DNA from: Prinsepia uniflora
Lineage: Eukaryota; Streptophyta; Magnoliopsida; Rosales; Rosaceae
Length of the DNA: 64,000 bases
Direction of reading: 5' to 3'
Assembly (NCBI GenBank): GCA_032719365.1
Contig: CM064870.1
Coordinates: 26,168,738-26,232,737, forward strand
A model generated the notes under the pieces. That model made no database searches and was not told where the DNA came from. It saw only the letters and a list, made by a program, of their open reading frames with translations. Position 1 is the stretch's first letter, and every line of letters begins with the position of its first letter. Positions 42,736 to 55,977 of this stretch are shown here, one piece after another. The position numbers were made by a program, and so were the translations under genes.

Positions 42736-45700
42736 TGTAACAACCCGTTCCGAGAATTGGGATAAGTAGAGTGTTTAAGGTGTGATTAGTAAGGTTAATC
42801 AGGGGTTAGGTGGTCCCGAGGGGTCCGGGAACTTAGAATGACGCTTTTGCCCCTGGGTCGGGCAGAAATGTTGACTTTTATTTCGGGTGGTCAATTGGAG
42901 ATTGACCAGTGACCAGGACGTAGTTTAGGACGTCACGAATCCATAGGCAGGTGGCACGCCTGATTCCGACATCCGAGGAGGAAGTTGTGATGTTCGGAAG
43001 GTTGAGGGCATGACCGTAATTTTGGTAAAATAGGAGGAAAAGTTGACTTTTTGAATAATTGAGTTTTGGTAGGTTGACCTAGGATGGTTAGATAGTTCTT
43101 GTCGACCTGAGTTCGATGACAGGCGGCACGTGTTCATCGGACTTACGAGGCGAGAGTTACGGGTCTAGAAAGTTTCGGTAAAACCGTAAAAATGTGTTAA
43201 ACAGAAGGGTATTTTAGTCTTTTTGGGTTTATGGGGATTTGTGCAGAGAGAGAAGGAATGGACGGCTGGAGTTAATCAGGTGAGATAAGGATGGATGGGA
43301 TGGTGACATGTGGCAAGTGTGTAGTGGGTTCTGGGGGATTCTAAGGTGTGTGCACGGTTCTATTTTTAGGGTGTACCCGTGCCCGTGTTCATGTTTGTGC
43401 GCAGAAGGAAACAGAAAACAGAGGGAGATCGTGAAGGGAATTGAGGGCGGTGGTGTGTGTGTTGATGAATGGTGAGTGTGTGAGGGTGATCAGAGAGTGA
43501 GAGAGAGCAGTTGAGACGGTTGGGAGGTGAGGATTTGTGGTGTGTGCAAGTGGGGAGCCACGGGAACCAGGGAGGAACTCAGGGGGGAAAACGGAGAAGA
43601 TTGAGGGCTTGTGGTGGTGCGGTGGCCGTGCACGGTGCAACGAAGATTGTGGTGGTGTCGTGCGGGTTGCGAGGAGTCGACCAGCCCAGGAGGAGCTCAC
43701 GGCGGCAGCAGGAAACAGGTAATTCCCTCATCCCCGTTTCGGTACTCTGTTTTCCGTTGAGGTTCAACGTGGAAGTTGTGGGTCTAGGGTGAGAGTCGAG
43801 GGAATTGGAGGTCAGGGCGAGGTTCAGGAGAGTCCTAGGCGTCGACTAGGTTGGTCGCCGTGACGGGGAGGTACACGGCGGAGCTCAGTCGAAGATGGGT
43901 CTCTTTTACCCTGTTTCGGCAGTGAACTTCGAACGGTAAGTCGTGACGATTGGGGTTGAGTCGAAGGTCTAGGTGAGTTGGGTTAGGTTCAGTGAGGTTC
44001 AGGGCAGAGTTTGGTGAAGCCACCGTGAAGGGTGGTGAGCTGGGTGGCTGGATCGTGAAACAGGGGTTGTTGGCCGTCTGGGTTCGAGCTTTAGTCGACG
44101 GGATTGAGGCGGTGTCGAGGTCTGAGGAGCTGTGGAATGGTTATATCGGAACTGGACGAAGCTTTAGGTGAAGAAAGGGAAGGAAATCGTGCAGGTACGG
44201 CGGTGAACCGCTGACGCCGGTCTGAGTTGCAGACCACTGTGGCGAACCGGGTTTGTCTGAGGAAGACGGTACACTGTAGCAGGCGCGTGAGGGCCACGCG
44301 CAGCCACTTTGGGCGGCGCGTGGGGGCGCGTGCGGCGGCGATGGGGAAAACGGTCAACATGACTTTTGGTCTAGGAGTTGTGGTGAGTTCAATGGAGTTG
44401 GTTTCGGGTTAATCGGAAGTCGTTTGAGTGTAGTTCCGCGAGGGTGAATGTGTAGGGTCCCGGGGTTTTAAGTCTTCGGTCCGGGGATTTTTGAGGGCAT
44501 TTAGGAGAGTATTGGTAGACGTATTAGTGACGTAATTTGACGGTGATTGACAGGATCGGGGTTTCCCGAGGAAGCCGAGGAACGGGCTGGACGTTCGGGA
44601 CGCGAGTAGGGCTCAGTACTGTGAGTGGACCCCTTCTCTAAACTTGAACATGCATAACTGCTTTCTATAATGGTTTTATGGTTTTAATCATGATTTTATG
44701 TTTATCGAATATGTTTGGTTGGTTTTACATTATTACCCGTTTTTCGAGAAAAAGACGGTTTTGGCACGCTTTTCGAGAAAAGGGTAATTTTGGAAATGTT
44801 TTCGGGATTTCAAGGGATTTTGAAACATGCTTTTGAGAATCAAGGTTTTGGTTTTGAAATCGAAATTGACCATTGGACTTTGGTGTAAAGTTGGAAAGTG
44901 GACTCCGGATTTGGGTTCGGAATGACGGTTCTGGATGCCGGAAGGGCTTCAGACCAGTGATTTCGGATTCGGGTTTGGATGTGGATTGGTAAATGGTTTT
45001 CAAATGATTTTGAGATTGGATTTGCTGGATCTGGATATTGGGTTTAAAGACCCGGATATATTGGACGGGGGACCGGCCGGATTGGGTTTAAAGACCCGGA
45101 TTGAGTTTAAAGACTCGGGAGTTTAAAGACTCGGATATATATTGATTTTCCCCCGTAGGCCTTGAGTTTAAAGACTCGGGAGTTTAAAGACTCGGATATT
45201 ATTAAGGCCTGGATTGAGTTTAAAGACTCGGGAGTTTAAAGACTCGGATAGGTCCAGCAGGTTTGATCGAGGAAATGATGATTTGGTGATCATGGTTTTG
45301 ATATGGTTTCTGATACTCATGCTATGGTTTCTAATGATATTTTATAGTGTTTCTGTTTCTTATGATGTTTAAGAATGATCCTTTTATTAATGTGTTTATA
45401 ACTGTTGGTTATGCATGTGGTTTCAAAACGGAGGGTTAAACTCGGTTTTCTTATAAAGTGGTTTTTGAACTTTGGTACTTTCTGGTCCACTCACATTTTC
45501 TGTTTTAATGGCCCTCCAGGTTGTGGAGCTAGCGCGGGGTCTTGACGTCGAGGCAGAGTCTGAGGCATAGAAGCGACGTGAGGGATCCTAGAAGAGTTAA
45601 AAGGCTTCTGTGTGCGTGTAGTTATCGGTTTTTGTTCTCCTTGTATGTTCGTGCTATGTTTTGTAAATGCTACCTTCGGGACATTGTTTTTAATTACTCC

Positions 45701-45813
45701 TGCGTCTGACTGGATAGAATGTGAGTGAGTTTTACTTGAGTTTTGTGTCGGGGAGTCAGACGGGAGCGGGATTTACCTCGGGTTTCGGGGTGAAACCGGG
45801 GTGGGTCCTGACA
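42736..45813 (+). repeat. LTR 2 of the gag-only element
   Basis: Shared by the two array units; appears identical to LTR 1 over its length, shifted by 4777 bp. Confidence 0.93.
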
Positions 45814-45919
45814 ATTGGTATCAGAGCATAGGTTTGTCGAGTTGTTGGGTCTGTCGGTTTGAGAGGTTGTGTTTTAGTTGTTTGACTACTTCTATGCCTC
45901 TTTCAGTGTGCGGTTGACG

Positions 45920-47023
45920 ATGCCTCCGAGACGTAGACCCTCTCCACAACCTGAAGAAGTAGCCAGAGAGACGGAGAGTGCCACGATTGAGCGAGCCCAG
46001 CGGCTCGGGGCTACTACTTTTAGTGGTGGGGCTGATCCTGAGGAAGCCCAGAGGTGGATTACTAGACTGGAGCGGATTTTTGCAGTGATGCATTGTCCGC
46101 TGGGGGAGCGAGTGTTGTTGGCTACCTTTCTACTGGATGGTGCGGCGTACGAGTGGTGGTATACCCTCGAGTTGTCCGGTTGGGATGTCCACAGTGTGAC
46201 CTGGGAGACGTTCAGGGAACGGTTTCTGGAACAGTATTATCCTCGTTCTTTCCGGGATGCCAAGGAGGCGGAGTTTCTGCAGCTCCAGCAGGGGAATTTG
46301 ACAGTGGCAGAGTACGAACGGAAGTTCCAGATGTTGTCTCGGTTTGCTCCTGCTTTTGTGGCCACTGAAGCCGAGAAGTGCCGTAGGTTTGAGATGGGCT
46401 TGCGCGGTGAGATTCGAGCCGTAGTGACGGCTGGATCTTTTGCTACCCTCCGAGATCTGTCGGATGCTGCGGTGCGAGTTGAGGCTAGTTTGCCGGTGCG
46501 ACGCCGGGAACCTTCTATTCCTGGAGCTTCGAGCCAGCGGACACCGAAAAGAGGTAACTTCGGTGGATCGTCCTCATCGGGCGATGATCGTTTTGGTAGA
46601 CCTGGTAGTGCCCAGAGTTCAGGATTTTGGGGTTATCGAGTACTGCCGACTCCGCAAGCGAGTGCGACATCGGTAGCGTCTACAGGGAGACCGAACAGTG
46701 GACCAGGCTGGAATGTGTGTTTCTACTGTGGGGAGCGAGGTCATTTTCGACGTGAGTGTCCACTGTTGCCACAGGAAGGTGGTGTAGGCAGAGGAGTAGC
46801 GGAGTCCGGACAGAGTACAGCATCAGGGACAGCGGGCACTAGAGGAGGTGGTGGCGCAGCCACGAGTAGTTCGAGAGGTCGTGGTAGAGCGTCAGGATCT
46901 CAGGCCCGGGTGTTCTCGATGATTCAGCAGGAGGGTCAGTCGACACCAGATACGGAGACAGGTACTTGTTTTACCTTTGGTTGTTCTGTTGGTTTGGTTT
47001 TTGGATTTCGGAGGAGAGTCTAG
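45920..47023 (+). CDS. gag: Ty3/Gypsy-type Gag, copy 2
   Basis: Second copy of the 367-residue Gag, identical in translation to 41143-42246 and exactly 4777 bp downstream. It has the same intact zinc knuckle (46718-46759) and the same stop shortly after the start of the former protease region. It was created by array expansion, not by an independent insertion, because no TSD separates the units. Confidence 0.93.
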   Translation: MPPRRRPSPQPEEVARETESATIERAQRLGATTFSGGADPEEAQRWITRLERIFAVMHCPLGERVLLATFLLDGAAYEWWYTLELSGWDVHSVTWETFRERFLEQYYPRSFRDAKEAEFLQLQQGNLTVAEYERKFQMLSRFAPAFVATEAEKCRRFEMGLRGEIRAVVTAGSFATLRDLSDAAVRVEASLPVRRREPSIPGASSQRTPKRGNFGGSSSSGDDRFGRPGSAQSSGFWGYRVLPTPQASATSVASTGRPNSGPGWNVCFYCGERGHFRRECPLLPQEGGVGRGVAESGQSTASGTAGTRGGGGAATSSSRGRGRASGSQARVFSMIQQEGQSTPDTETGTCFTFGCSVGLVFGFRRRV

Positions 47024-47512
47024 GAGTTTTCCTAGAGGACTAGGAGTGTACAGTAAGTTCCGTAGCAGGTTGACGGGAAGTATAGGAAAGGGGTGACTAT
47101 AACTGATCGATTGGAGACTGTGGAAGGAGAGAACCCACAAGCTAGAGTTTGCCTTTTGGACTTTGTGAAGTTAGTCCGACTGTGGCCGGAATAGTAGCCG
47201 AGGGAGATGGGTGGTTGTATACGAGGATGTACTCTATGACTTCTGTCGGGTATTGTGACATGAGGTATTGTATAATACCTTTGTTTTCTGTTCATAGAGT
47301 TTCCCTTGCGTACACCATGTAGCTGCTATATAGCTAGGGTTGGCTGTGGTAACAGTAGTTGGGGATGGAGTGAAATACCCAAGGTGGAGATGATAGACAG
47401 AGTGTTTAAGAGAAGCTGTTGCTGCTCTAGTGTGGATACCGGGTAGAAGACGTTAGGTGTCGGGAACTAGCTGTGGAATTTCGGGGACGAAATTCTTTTT
47501 AGGTGGGTAGAT

Positions 47513-50500
47513 TGTAACAACCCGTTCCGAGAATTGGGATAAGTAGAGTGTTTAAGGTGTGATTAGTAAGGTTAATCAGGGGTTAGGTGGTCCCGAGGGG
47601 TCCGGGAACTTAGAATGACGCTTTTGCCCCTGGGTCGGGCAGAAATGTTGACTTTTATTTCGGGTGGTCAATTGGAGATTGACCAGTGACCAGGACGTAG
47701 TTTAGGACGTCACGAATCCATAGGCAGGTGGCACGCCTGATTCCGACATCCGAGGAGGAAGTTGTGATGTTCGGAAGGTTGAGGGCATGACCGTAATTTT
47801 GGTAAAATAGGAGGAAAAGTTGACTTTTTGAATAATTGAGTTTTGGTAGGTTGACCTAGGATGGTTAGATAGTTCTTGTCGACCTGAGTTCGATGACAGG
47901 CGGCACGTGTTCATCGGACTTACGAGGCGAGAGTTACGGGTCTAGAAAGTTTCGGTAAAACCGTAAAAATGTGTTAAACAGAAGGGTATTTTAGTCTTTT
48001 TGGGTTTATGGGGATTTGTGCAGAGAGAGAAGGAATGGACGGCTGGAGTTAATCAGGTGAGATAAGGATGGATGGGATGGTGACATGTGGCAAGTGTGTA
48101 GTGGGTTCTGGGGGATTCTAAGGTGTGTGCACGGTTCTATTTTTAGGGTGTACCCGTGCCCGTGTTCATGTTTGTGCGCAGAAGGAAACAGAAAACAGAG
48201 GGAGATCGTGAAGGGAATTGAGGGCGGTGGTGTGTGTGTTGATGAATGGTGAGTGTGTGAGGGTGATCAGAGAGTGAGAGAGAGCAGTTGAGACGGTTGG
48301 GAGGTGAGGATTTGTGGTGTGTGCAAGTGGGGAGCCACGGGAACCAGGGAGGAACTCAGGGGGGAAAACGGAGAAGATTGAGGGCTTGTGGTGGTGCGGT
48401 GGCCGTGCACGGTGCAACGAAGATTGTGGTGGTGTCGTGCGGGTTGCGAGGAGTCGACCAGCCCAGGAGGAGCTCACGGCGGCAGCAGGAAACAGGTAAT
48501 TCCCTCATCCCCGTTTCGGTACTCTGTTTTCCGTTGAGGTTCAACGTGGAAGTTGTGGGTCTAGGGTGAGAGTCGAGGGAATTGGAGGTCAGGGCGAGGT
48601 TCAGGAGAGTCCTAGGCGTCGACTAGGTTGGTCGCCGTGACGGGGAGGTACACGGCGGAGCTCAGTCGAAGATGGGTCTCTTTTACCCTGTTTCGGCAGT
48701 GAACTTCGAACGGTAAGTCGTGACGATTGGGGTTGAGTCGAAGGTCTAGGTGAGTTGGGTTAGGTTCAGTGAGGTTCAGGGCAGAGTTTGGTGAAGCCAC
48801 CGTGAAGGGTGGTGAGCTGGGTGGCTGGATCGTGAAACAGGGGTTGTTGGCCGTCTGGGTTCGAGCTTTAGTCGACGGGATTGAGGCGGTGTCGAGGTCT
48901 GAGGAGCTGTGGAATGGTTATATCGGAACTGGACGAAGCTTTAGGTGAAGAAAGGGAAGGAAATCGTGCAGGTACGGCGGTGAACCGCTGACGCCGGTCT
49001 GAGTTGCAGACCACTGTGGCGAACCGGGTTTGTCTGAGGAAGACGGTACACTGTAGCAGGCGCGTGAGGGCCACGCGCAGCCACTTTGGGCGGCGCGTGG
49101 GGGCGCGTGCGGCGGCGATGGGGAAAACGGTCAACATGACTTTTGGTCTAGGAGTTGTGGTGAGTTCAATGGAGTTGGTTTCGGGTTAATCGGAAGTCGT
49201 TTGAGTGTAGTTCCGCGAGGGTGAATGTGTAGGGTCCCGGGGTTTTAAGTCTTCGGTCCGGGGATTTTTGAGGGCATTTAGGAGAGTATTGGTAGACGTA
49301 TTAGTGACGTAATTTGACGGTGATTGACAGGATCGGGGTTTCCCGAGGAAGCCGAGGAACGGGCTGGACGTTCGGGACGCGAGTAGGGCTCAGTACTGTG
49401 AGTGGACCCCTTCTCTAAACTTGAACATGCATAACTGCTTTCTATAATGGTTTTATGGTTTTAATCATGATTTTATGTTTATCGAATATGTTTGGTTGGT
49501 TTTACATTATTACCCGTTTTTCGAGAAAAAGACGGTTTTGGCACGCTTTTCGAGAAAAGGGTAATTTTGGAAATGTTTTCGGGATTTCAAGGGATTTTGA
49601 AACATGCTTTTGAGAATCAAGGTTTTGGTTTTGAAATCGAAATTGACCATTGGACTTTGGTGTAAAGTTGGAAAGTGGACTCCGGATTTGGGTTCGGAAT
49701 GACGGTTCTGGATGCCGGAAGGGCTTCAGACCAGTGATTTCGGATTCGGGTTTGGATGTGGATTGGTAAATGGTTTTCAAATGATTTTGAGATTGGATTT
49801 GCTGGATCTGGATATTGGGTTTAAAGACCCGGATATATTGGACGGGGGACCGGCCGGATTGGGTTTAAAGACCCGGATTGAGTTTAAAGACTCGGGAGTT
49901 TAAAGACTCGGATATATATTGATTTTCCCCCGTAGGCCTTGAGTTTAAAGACTCGGGAGTTTAAAGACTCGGATATTATTAAGGCCTGGATTGAGTTTAA
50001 AGACTCGGGAGTTTAAAGACTCGGATAGGTCCAGCAGGTTTGATCGAGGAAATGATGATTTGGTGATCATGGTTTTGATATGGTTTCTGATACTCATGCT
50101 ATGGTTTCTAATGATATTTTATAGTGTTTCTGTTTCTTATGATGTTTAAGAATGATCCTTTTATTAATGTGTTTATAACTGTTGGTTATGCATGTGGTTT
50201 CAAAACGGAGGGTTAAACTCGGTTTTCTTATAAAGTGGTTTTTGAACTTTGGTACTTTCTGGTCCACTCACATTTTCTGTTTTAATGGCCCTCCAGGTTG
50301 TGGAGCTAGCGCGGGGTCTTGACGTCGAGGCAGAGTCTGAGGCATAGAAGCGACGTGAGGGATCCTAGAAGAGTTAAAAGGCTTCTGTGTGCGTGTAGTT
50401 ATCGGTTTTTGTTCTCCTTGTATGTTCGTGCTATGTTTTGTAAATGCTACCTTCGGGACATTGTTTTTAATTACTCCTGCGTCTGACTGGATAGAATGTG

Positions 50501-50590
50501 AGTGAGTTTTACTTGAGTTTTGTGTCGGGGAGTCAGACGGGAGCGGGATTTACCTCGGGTTTCGGGGTGAAACCGGGGTGGGTCCTGACA
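47513..50590 (+). repeat. LTR 3 of the gag-only element
   Basis: Final LTR of the array, ending gtgggtcctgaca at 50590 and followed by the TSD gccga. Appears identical to LTRs 1 and 2. Confidence 0.93.
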
Positions 50591-50875
50591 GCCGAGACCC
50601 TATGCAATGCAACTGATTTGATTTGAACAATGAAAATATGTTTCCACCATTTTTACTATGAACATTCTTTGAGATGATGAGTATGAGAGGGTTTCCGGTT
50701 GTGAATATGTTTCCTGGAGAGAACCATGGAGATAACGCTTGCCTCTAGGATGGTATGTGTTTGCCCGAAGAGGTCACGAAACACTGCCTATTAACGTGCT
50801 GCCGAGGGAGGCTCGACTCAGGAGTGCTGGTATTATATGGAGATCGATCGGTGATGCGTTCACGACAATTTGGAA
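50591..50875 (+). mobile_element. Old giant-LTR fragment, part 2
   Basis: Continues 37591-37958. It includes a stretch (gcttgcctctaggatgg...gatcgatcggtgatgcg) related to 62105-62240, showing that it is LTR sequence of subfamily B. It ends at the TSD tggaa (50871-50875) of the next insertion. Confidence 0.62.
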
Positions 50876-51275
50876 TGTAACGACCCATCCCGAATTCTGG
50901 GATTAGATTAATACTAATGACGGATTAGTGGGGCTAATCGGGGATTAGCCGAGGATTAACGGACGTTCAGGGTGAAATTACGATTTTGCCCCTGAACGAG
51001 GGAAAAAATTTGACTTTTGACCCTGGAGGTCCGATGGATGAGGGCCAAGGGCCATTGCGTAGATCGAGTCGATACGAGTCTGTAGACAAGCAGCACGTCA
51101 AAATCGGACACTCGACGAAAAAGTTACGGTTCAAGGAAGTTTAAGGTAATTATTGCACGTTTTACGAAATGGGGAACTTTTGGACTTAAGTGGGCTCAGA
51201 TCTTTTGAAGTGGCCCAATGGATGAGTGACAAGTGTCACCCATCCATTGCCCCCTTCCCTTCCTTCGTGCATCTG

Positions 51276-53355
51276 TGACACGACCCACCCCCAATCCCCC
51301 GGGATTAAGGGTTAAGTCATGCTCTCGCCTAACTTACGCGTGACACCAAGGCTAAACCGACGTCCAACCTTCATGTAACACGTAAGTCGGACAAGGGATT
51401 TCCAAACGAACCGTCCACAAGTTCCGGACTTCCCAGAGCGCGCAGAATCTTCTGTGGATCGTGTGTGTGATGTCTCCGTCTCTCTCTACCAACAACCCGC
51501 ACTGCAACAACCTGCAGGGTATCGAAAACATAAAAGACTGTGAGTGGACAAAAATAAATAATATGTTTCGAAAACAGGTTATAGAAAAGTACATTTATAC
51601 CCTCCATGCAAAAACCAATGTATGCATATGAAAACCAATTCACAAAACCATTTCATATCCAAAAACCATCAATGAAAACCAGAATCGTTTCTTTCCTTAA
51701 ATCCGTAATTCAAATCCAGGGCCTCGGCTAAAATCATAAATCCTCAACAAAGTACGGGAACTCAGCCCAAAATTAAAAAAATCCAAAGCATCCGGGCAAT
51801 TGCCCAAAACATCTGAAAACCAGTGAAAAACCAATGAAAAACATCAATCAATCAAGTTGCCGGATCTCAAATGAGCCCGAGTCTTAAAACTCAAAACACA
51901 CGCGCATAATCAGGCCTTCCCGGGATATCAACGAGTCTTCAAACTCAAAACACAATCAACAAGCCTTAGGGGATATCACAATAACCGAGTCTTTAAACTC
52001 AAAACATATCAATCCAGGGCCCTCCCCCGTCAATCAACCGAGTCTTAAACTCAAAACCAGATCCAGCCATATCCGGGTCTTTAAACCCAAAACCAAGTGA
52101 AAACCATAGAAAATACATATCCGAATTCGCAATAATGATTCCGTAAGTCGGCATCCGGAACCATCATCCCAAACCCAAATCCAGAATTTCACTTTCAAGT
52201 TCCAAAACTGCATCCGAATCATTTTTTTCCGAAATTCGATTCCAAAACTGAAATCACGTTTACCGAAATCACATGAACAGGGTTCCAAGCCCGAAATCAC
52301 TTATCCAAAATCCATTAGAAATCACCGAAATCAAATCATATTTCAAATCCCAAAATTAAATCATCAAAACCATTGTCAAATTACAACATAAATCGTAATC
52401 TCGTAAAACGTGCAAATACGTAAATATCTAGAAATACGTGCAAAATCATAAATCATCAAGATCATAATCAAAATCATAGAATCACGTATAAAAAACATAT
52501 AAAATATTTATGCATGCATCGCAAGTTAGAAAGAAAAGTCCACTCACAGACCATTAGCGTCATCGTCTCGATACGCGTGCAATTACGCTTTCCCAGTTAA
52601 TCCACTATCATCGGCTTTCTCGAACCTGTCCAAATCCCGTAATAAGGTCACTAACTACTTCACAATGTTCATACGAAAGCCTCGTAATTTTTCCAAATTT
52701 TTAACTATTTTTAACCGAGCCCTAAAATCTTCGGACATCCTGAAACCTATCGAAATGATGTCCGATTGACTCGAAACCAGTGCCAAAATGTTCGTTACAT
52801 CGATTATATCATTTTGCATGTTGAACACTTCCCCATCAGAGGCACCACCCGCCCTCACGCGTCGCCCAAAAGGGCTTCGCGTGGGAGCCACGCGCCCACT
52901 GTTCATCGTCTCCTACCTTGAGACGAACTCGATCTGTCTCGGTTCGAAGTCCAATGACAATGTGCCACCTGTCGTTGTACTCAGGGAATCGAGGTATACC
53001 TAATGGTCCTCGAAGTTCATGAAAATAACTTGTCGTATAAAAAGTCAACAATTTTCCCCTTTTAAACCAAATTACCAAAGTACCCTTAAACTTTCGAACA
53101 TCATAACATTTTCCTCAAATGTTGGAATCGGACGTGCCACCTATCTATGAACTCGTGATGTTTCAAACTACGTCACAGTCATCGGTCAAAGTCCATTTGA
53201 CTGCCCCAACCAAAAGTCAACCCTTCACCCAATTTCAGGAGCAAACTCGTCATTTCGCACCGTCTGTCTGAAATCACCCATCTAACCACCGATTAACTTC
53301 ACTAATATGTTATTAACCACTAATCTAATCCTGATTTACAGGACGGTTCGTTACA
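51276..53355 (-). mobile_element. Solo giant LTR, subfamily A2, minus strand
   Basis: 2080 bp, tgacacgaccc to acggttcgttaca, with perfect TSD atctg (51271-51275, 53356-53360). The paralogous empty site is readable at 60713-60725 (catgcatctgtttcc). It is about 0.9 kb shorter than the full A2 LTR, so it has an internal deletion. It keeps ctgtgagtggac (51538-51549), gtccactcacag (52538-52549, exact complement) and the inverted-repeat array (51879-52088). Confidence 0.88.
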
Positions 53356-54279
53356 ATCTGTTTCCCCATTTCCTGTTCCATTTCCCACCAAACCCAAACC
53401 CCTTCGAACACAACCCCCAAATCGCTTCCCCTACCTGGTTTCAATCTGAGATGGAAACAGAGAGTGACTGAGGGCCGTGACAGCATGATGGTGGCTGGAG
53501 GAGGACAGGACCGCTATGAAAGGCAGCGTAAGTCGAGGAATCAGGTAAAAACCGTGACCCTTTATATTTCAAAATTCCAATTTTGGTTTTTGGACATTAG
53601 TGAGCTTAGATGTTGGTTAGGATGGGTTTAGGGGATTGGTAGGAGGTCTAGGAGAAGGTTTTGGAGGCTGAGGACGGCTGAGAAAGCTCGGAACGGCGAC
53701 CGGGAAGTTTTCGGTGCCTACCCACCGAATTCAAATTCCGGCCAAGTTAACCCAAATCGATCTTCCCAGACTCTTTATAGTGATCCTTGGAACCTTTTGG
53801 AATCATTAGGATGAAGTTTGAACCCCTAGAAATGCCCAGACCGTGGATAGAAAGTTTTGGTTCAAAATGGTTTTCAGAACCAATGGGTTTTAGGCTTGGT
53901 TTCTAGGTTTTGAGGACATGGTTGGCTGGACCGTGTTGTAGAGCCGGACCGGACCGGCTGGTCCGCTGGAGGTCAGGGAGAAACAGTGCCCCGCCCGTGG
54001 TTTTCACACAATAGGAGTTCAAGCCGCTCGTGGGGGCGCGTGAGACCTCTTTTGGGGAAACTTCAAACACACGAAATCATCTATTCGATGTAATGAATAT
54101 TTTGGGTCTCGTTTCGTGTCAATTGGACATCGTTTCGATCTGTCTCGAGGTGTCCGAAGGTTTAGGATCGGGTTTAAAAATAGTTAAAAATTTTGGAAAA
54201 TTACTGGGCTTTAGTGAGGGGTTATTTAAGTAGTTAGTAACCCTCTATTAAGATTTGGACAGGTTCGGGAGTCCCGGCG

Positions 54280-55042
54280 TGTCAGGACCCGACCCTCCTC
54301 TGTCAGGTCCCGACCCTCCTCTAACATGATATTTTCCTCTTTGGGCCACAACAATACTCAACGGCAAGCCTGCGCCCTCAAGGTTTTGTTTTCGGGAGCT
54401 CACGGTGCAACTTCCTAGGGGGTCACCCATCATGGAATTGCACCAGCCTCAACTCGCTTAACTTTGGAGTTCCAATCCCCCCAAAGCCACTGAGCTCCCA
54501 AAAGGCCTCATGCTAGATAAGTGTGTGCCTACACCTTTAAGGCACACCACCATCCTCTCCCAGACCATTCCCCCATCGCAGGAATGTGGGATTGTTCACC
54601 GTTCCCTCCAGGACACGGGTCTTACAATCCACCCCCTTAGGGCCCAGCGTCCTCGCTGGCACACTTCCTGGTTGGGGTCTGGCTCTGATACCATTATGTC
54701 AGGACCCAACCATCCTCTGTTAGGTTCCGACTCATCTAGCACGATATTGTCCTCTTTGGGCCACAACAATACTCAACGGCAAGCCTGCACTCTCAAGGTT
54801 TTGTTTTCGGGAGCTCACGGTGCAACTTCACAGGGGGTCACCCATCATGGAATTGCACCAGCCTCAACTCCCTTAACTTTGGGCTTCCAATCCCCCACAA
54901 AGCCACTGAGCTCCCAAAAGGCTTCATGCTAGATAAGTGTGTGCCTACACCTTTAAGGCACACCACCATCCTCTCCCAGACCATTCCCCCCTCGCAGGAA
55001 TGTGGGATTGTTCACCGTTCCCTCCAGGACATGGGTCTTACA
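54280..55042 (-). mobile_element. Cassandra TRIM element, minus strand
   Basis: 763 bp: LTR 54280-54626, 70-bp interior 54627-54696 (inverted primer site gctctgatacca near 54682), LTR 54697-55042. The flanks cggcg (54275-54279) and cggag (55043-55047) are a TSD with one mismatch. Each LTR carries the inverted 5S-like block (54398-54465, 54812-54880). It has no ORF of its own; the reading frame at 54510-54932 is a chance frame across LTR and interior. Confidence 0.92.
54398..54465 (-). promoter_or_regulatory. 5S-rRNA-like block, minus-strand Cassandra (first LTR)
   Basis: Inverted 5S-like promoter block with ggtcacccatcatgg and cgcttaactt, matching 25138-25204. The second copy is at 54812-54880, where ctcccttaac shows one change in the box A-like part. 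Confidence 0.83.
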
Positions 55043-55977
55043 CGGAGATGGTGATTGGCCCAGGAGAGGCGTATGACACGTGGATCGAGGCGGCAACTCG
55101 GACGGTCTGTGAGTGGACCTTGATTCCTAAATTGATACATGCATAAATGTTTTATATATTTTTTAATACATGTTTTGGGATGCCTTGAGTGCATTTGTGT
55201 GTGTTTAAGTTATTGCACGTATTTCCAGGTTTCAGCATTATACGGTGCTTATACGTGTTTGTGGTTTTGGTTTTAATAAAATGGTTTTGGATTTGGAAAT
55301 ATGAAACTCGGGCATGAGACCCATTTGGATTTTTCTCGGGCATGTTGCCTTATTGATGACCTATGGGTCTAAGTCGTGGTCGCGGCGAGTGCTATGTGCA
55401 CGACGACGGACGATACGACGCTCGCCTCCAGACTAGGATATATTCCTTTAGGAGAGGTCACGATGCACGTCCCTTTGTCAAGCAGCCACTGCAGGCTCGA
55501 CTTCAGAGTTTTGACAATTCAGGAGATCGATCGGTGTTGTGTACACCATGATCTAGAGGTGGTCGTGTTGGTTGATAAGTTCACGATGAAATACAACGAT
55601 TGAGGGCGGTCCTGGATGGATGGTTGCACGCATCACTATGATTGGAATTGTGACTAACCCTGAGATATCGGGCTCGATGCCTAGTTGAGTCATGAGTTCG
55701 GGCTTGAGGCCCAGTTTGTTTACAATTGTGATTTCGGGTCGGGGACCCTAAATGGATTTCTAGGTTCATGATGGTTTATGGGGACCAGACATGAATCCTT
55801 TGAAAGGTTTTAAGGATGTTTTCAAAATGAAATTTCATATACCATCCTTATTTATGGATAGTCTCTTTCGGGGAGGGTCGTTGGCCTAGGTGGACCCTAG
55901 AGTAGTCACGGAGCACTAACTGAGTGAGGTCGCCCCCGTTGGGTACCTTACTCTCAGGAAGGCTTATGGATTGTAAC

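Larger units (their letters stand above)
37959..50590 (+). mobile_element. Tandem array of a gag-only giant-LTR element (LTR-I-LTR-I-LTR)
   Basis: Three LTRs of 3078 bp (37959-41036, 42736-45813, 47513-50590) and two internal regions of 1699 bp (41037-42735, 45814-47512), with an exact 4777-bp period. One TSD, gccga, flanks the whole (37954-37958 and 50591-50595), so it was one insertion that expanded later. I saw no difference between copies; every matching ORF translates identically. Unequal recombination between LTRs explains the structure. The element carries gag but no pol, like the TR-GAG class of plant elements. Confidence 0.95.

Noticed and set aside
54510..54932. 140-codon ORF
   Set aside because: It spans a Cassandra LTR, its interior and the second LTR on the non-coding strand; a chance frame.
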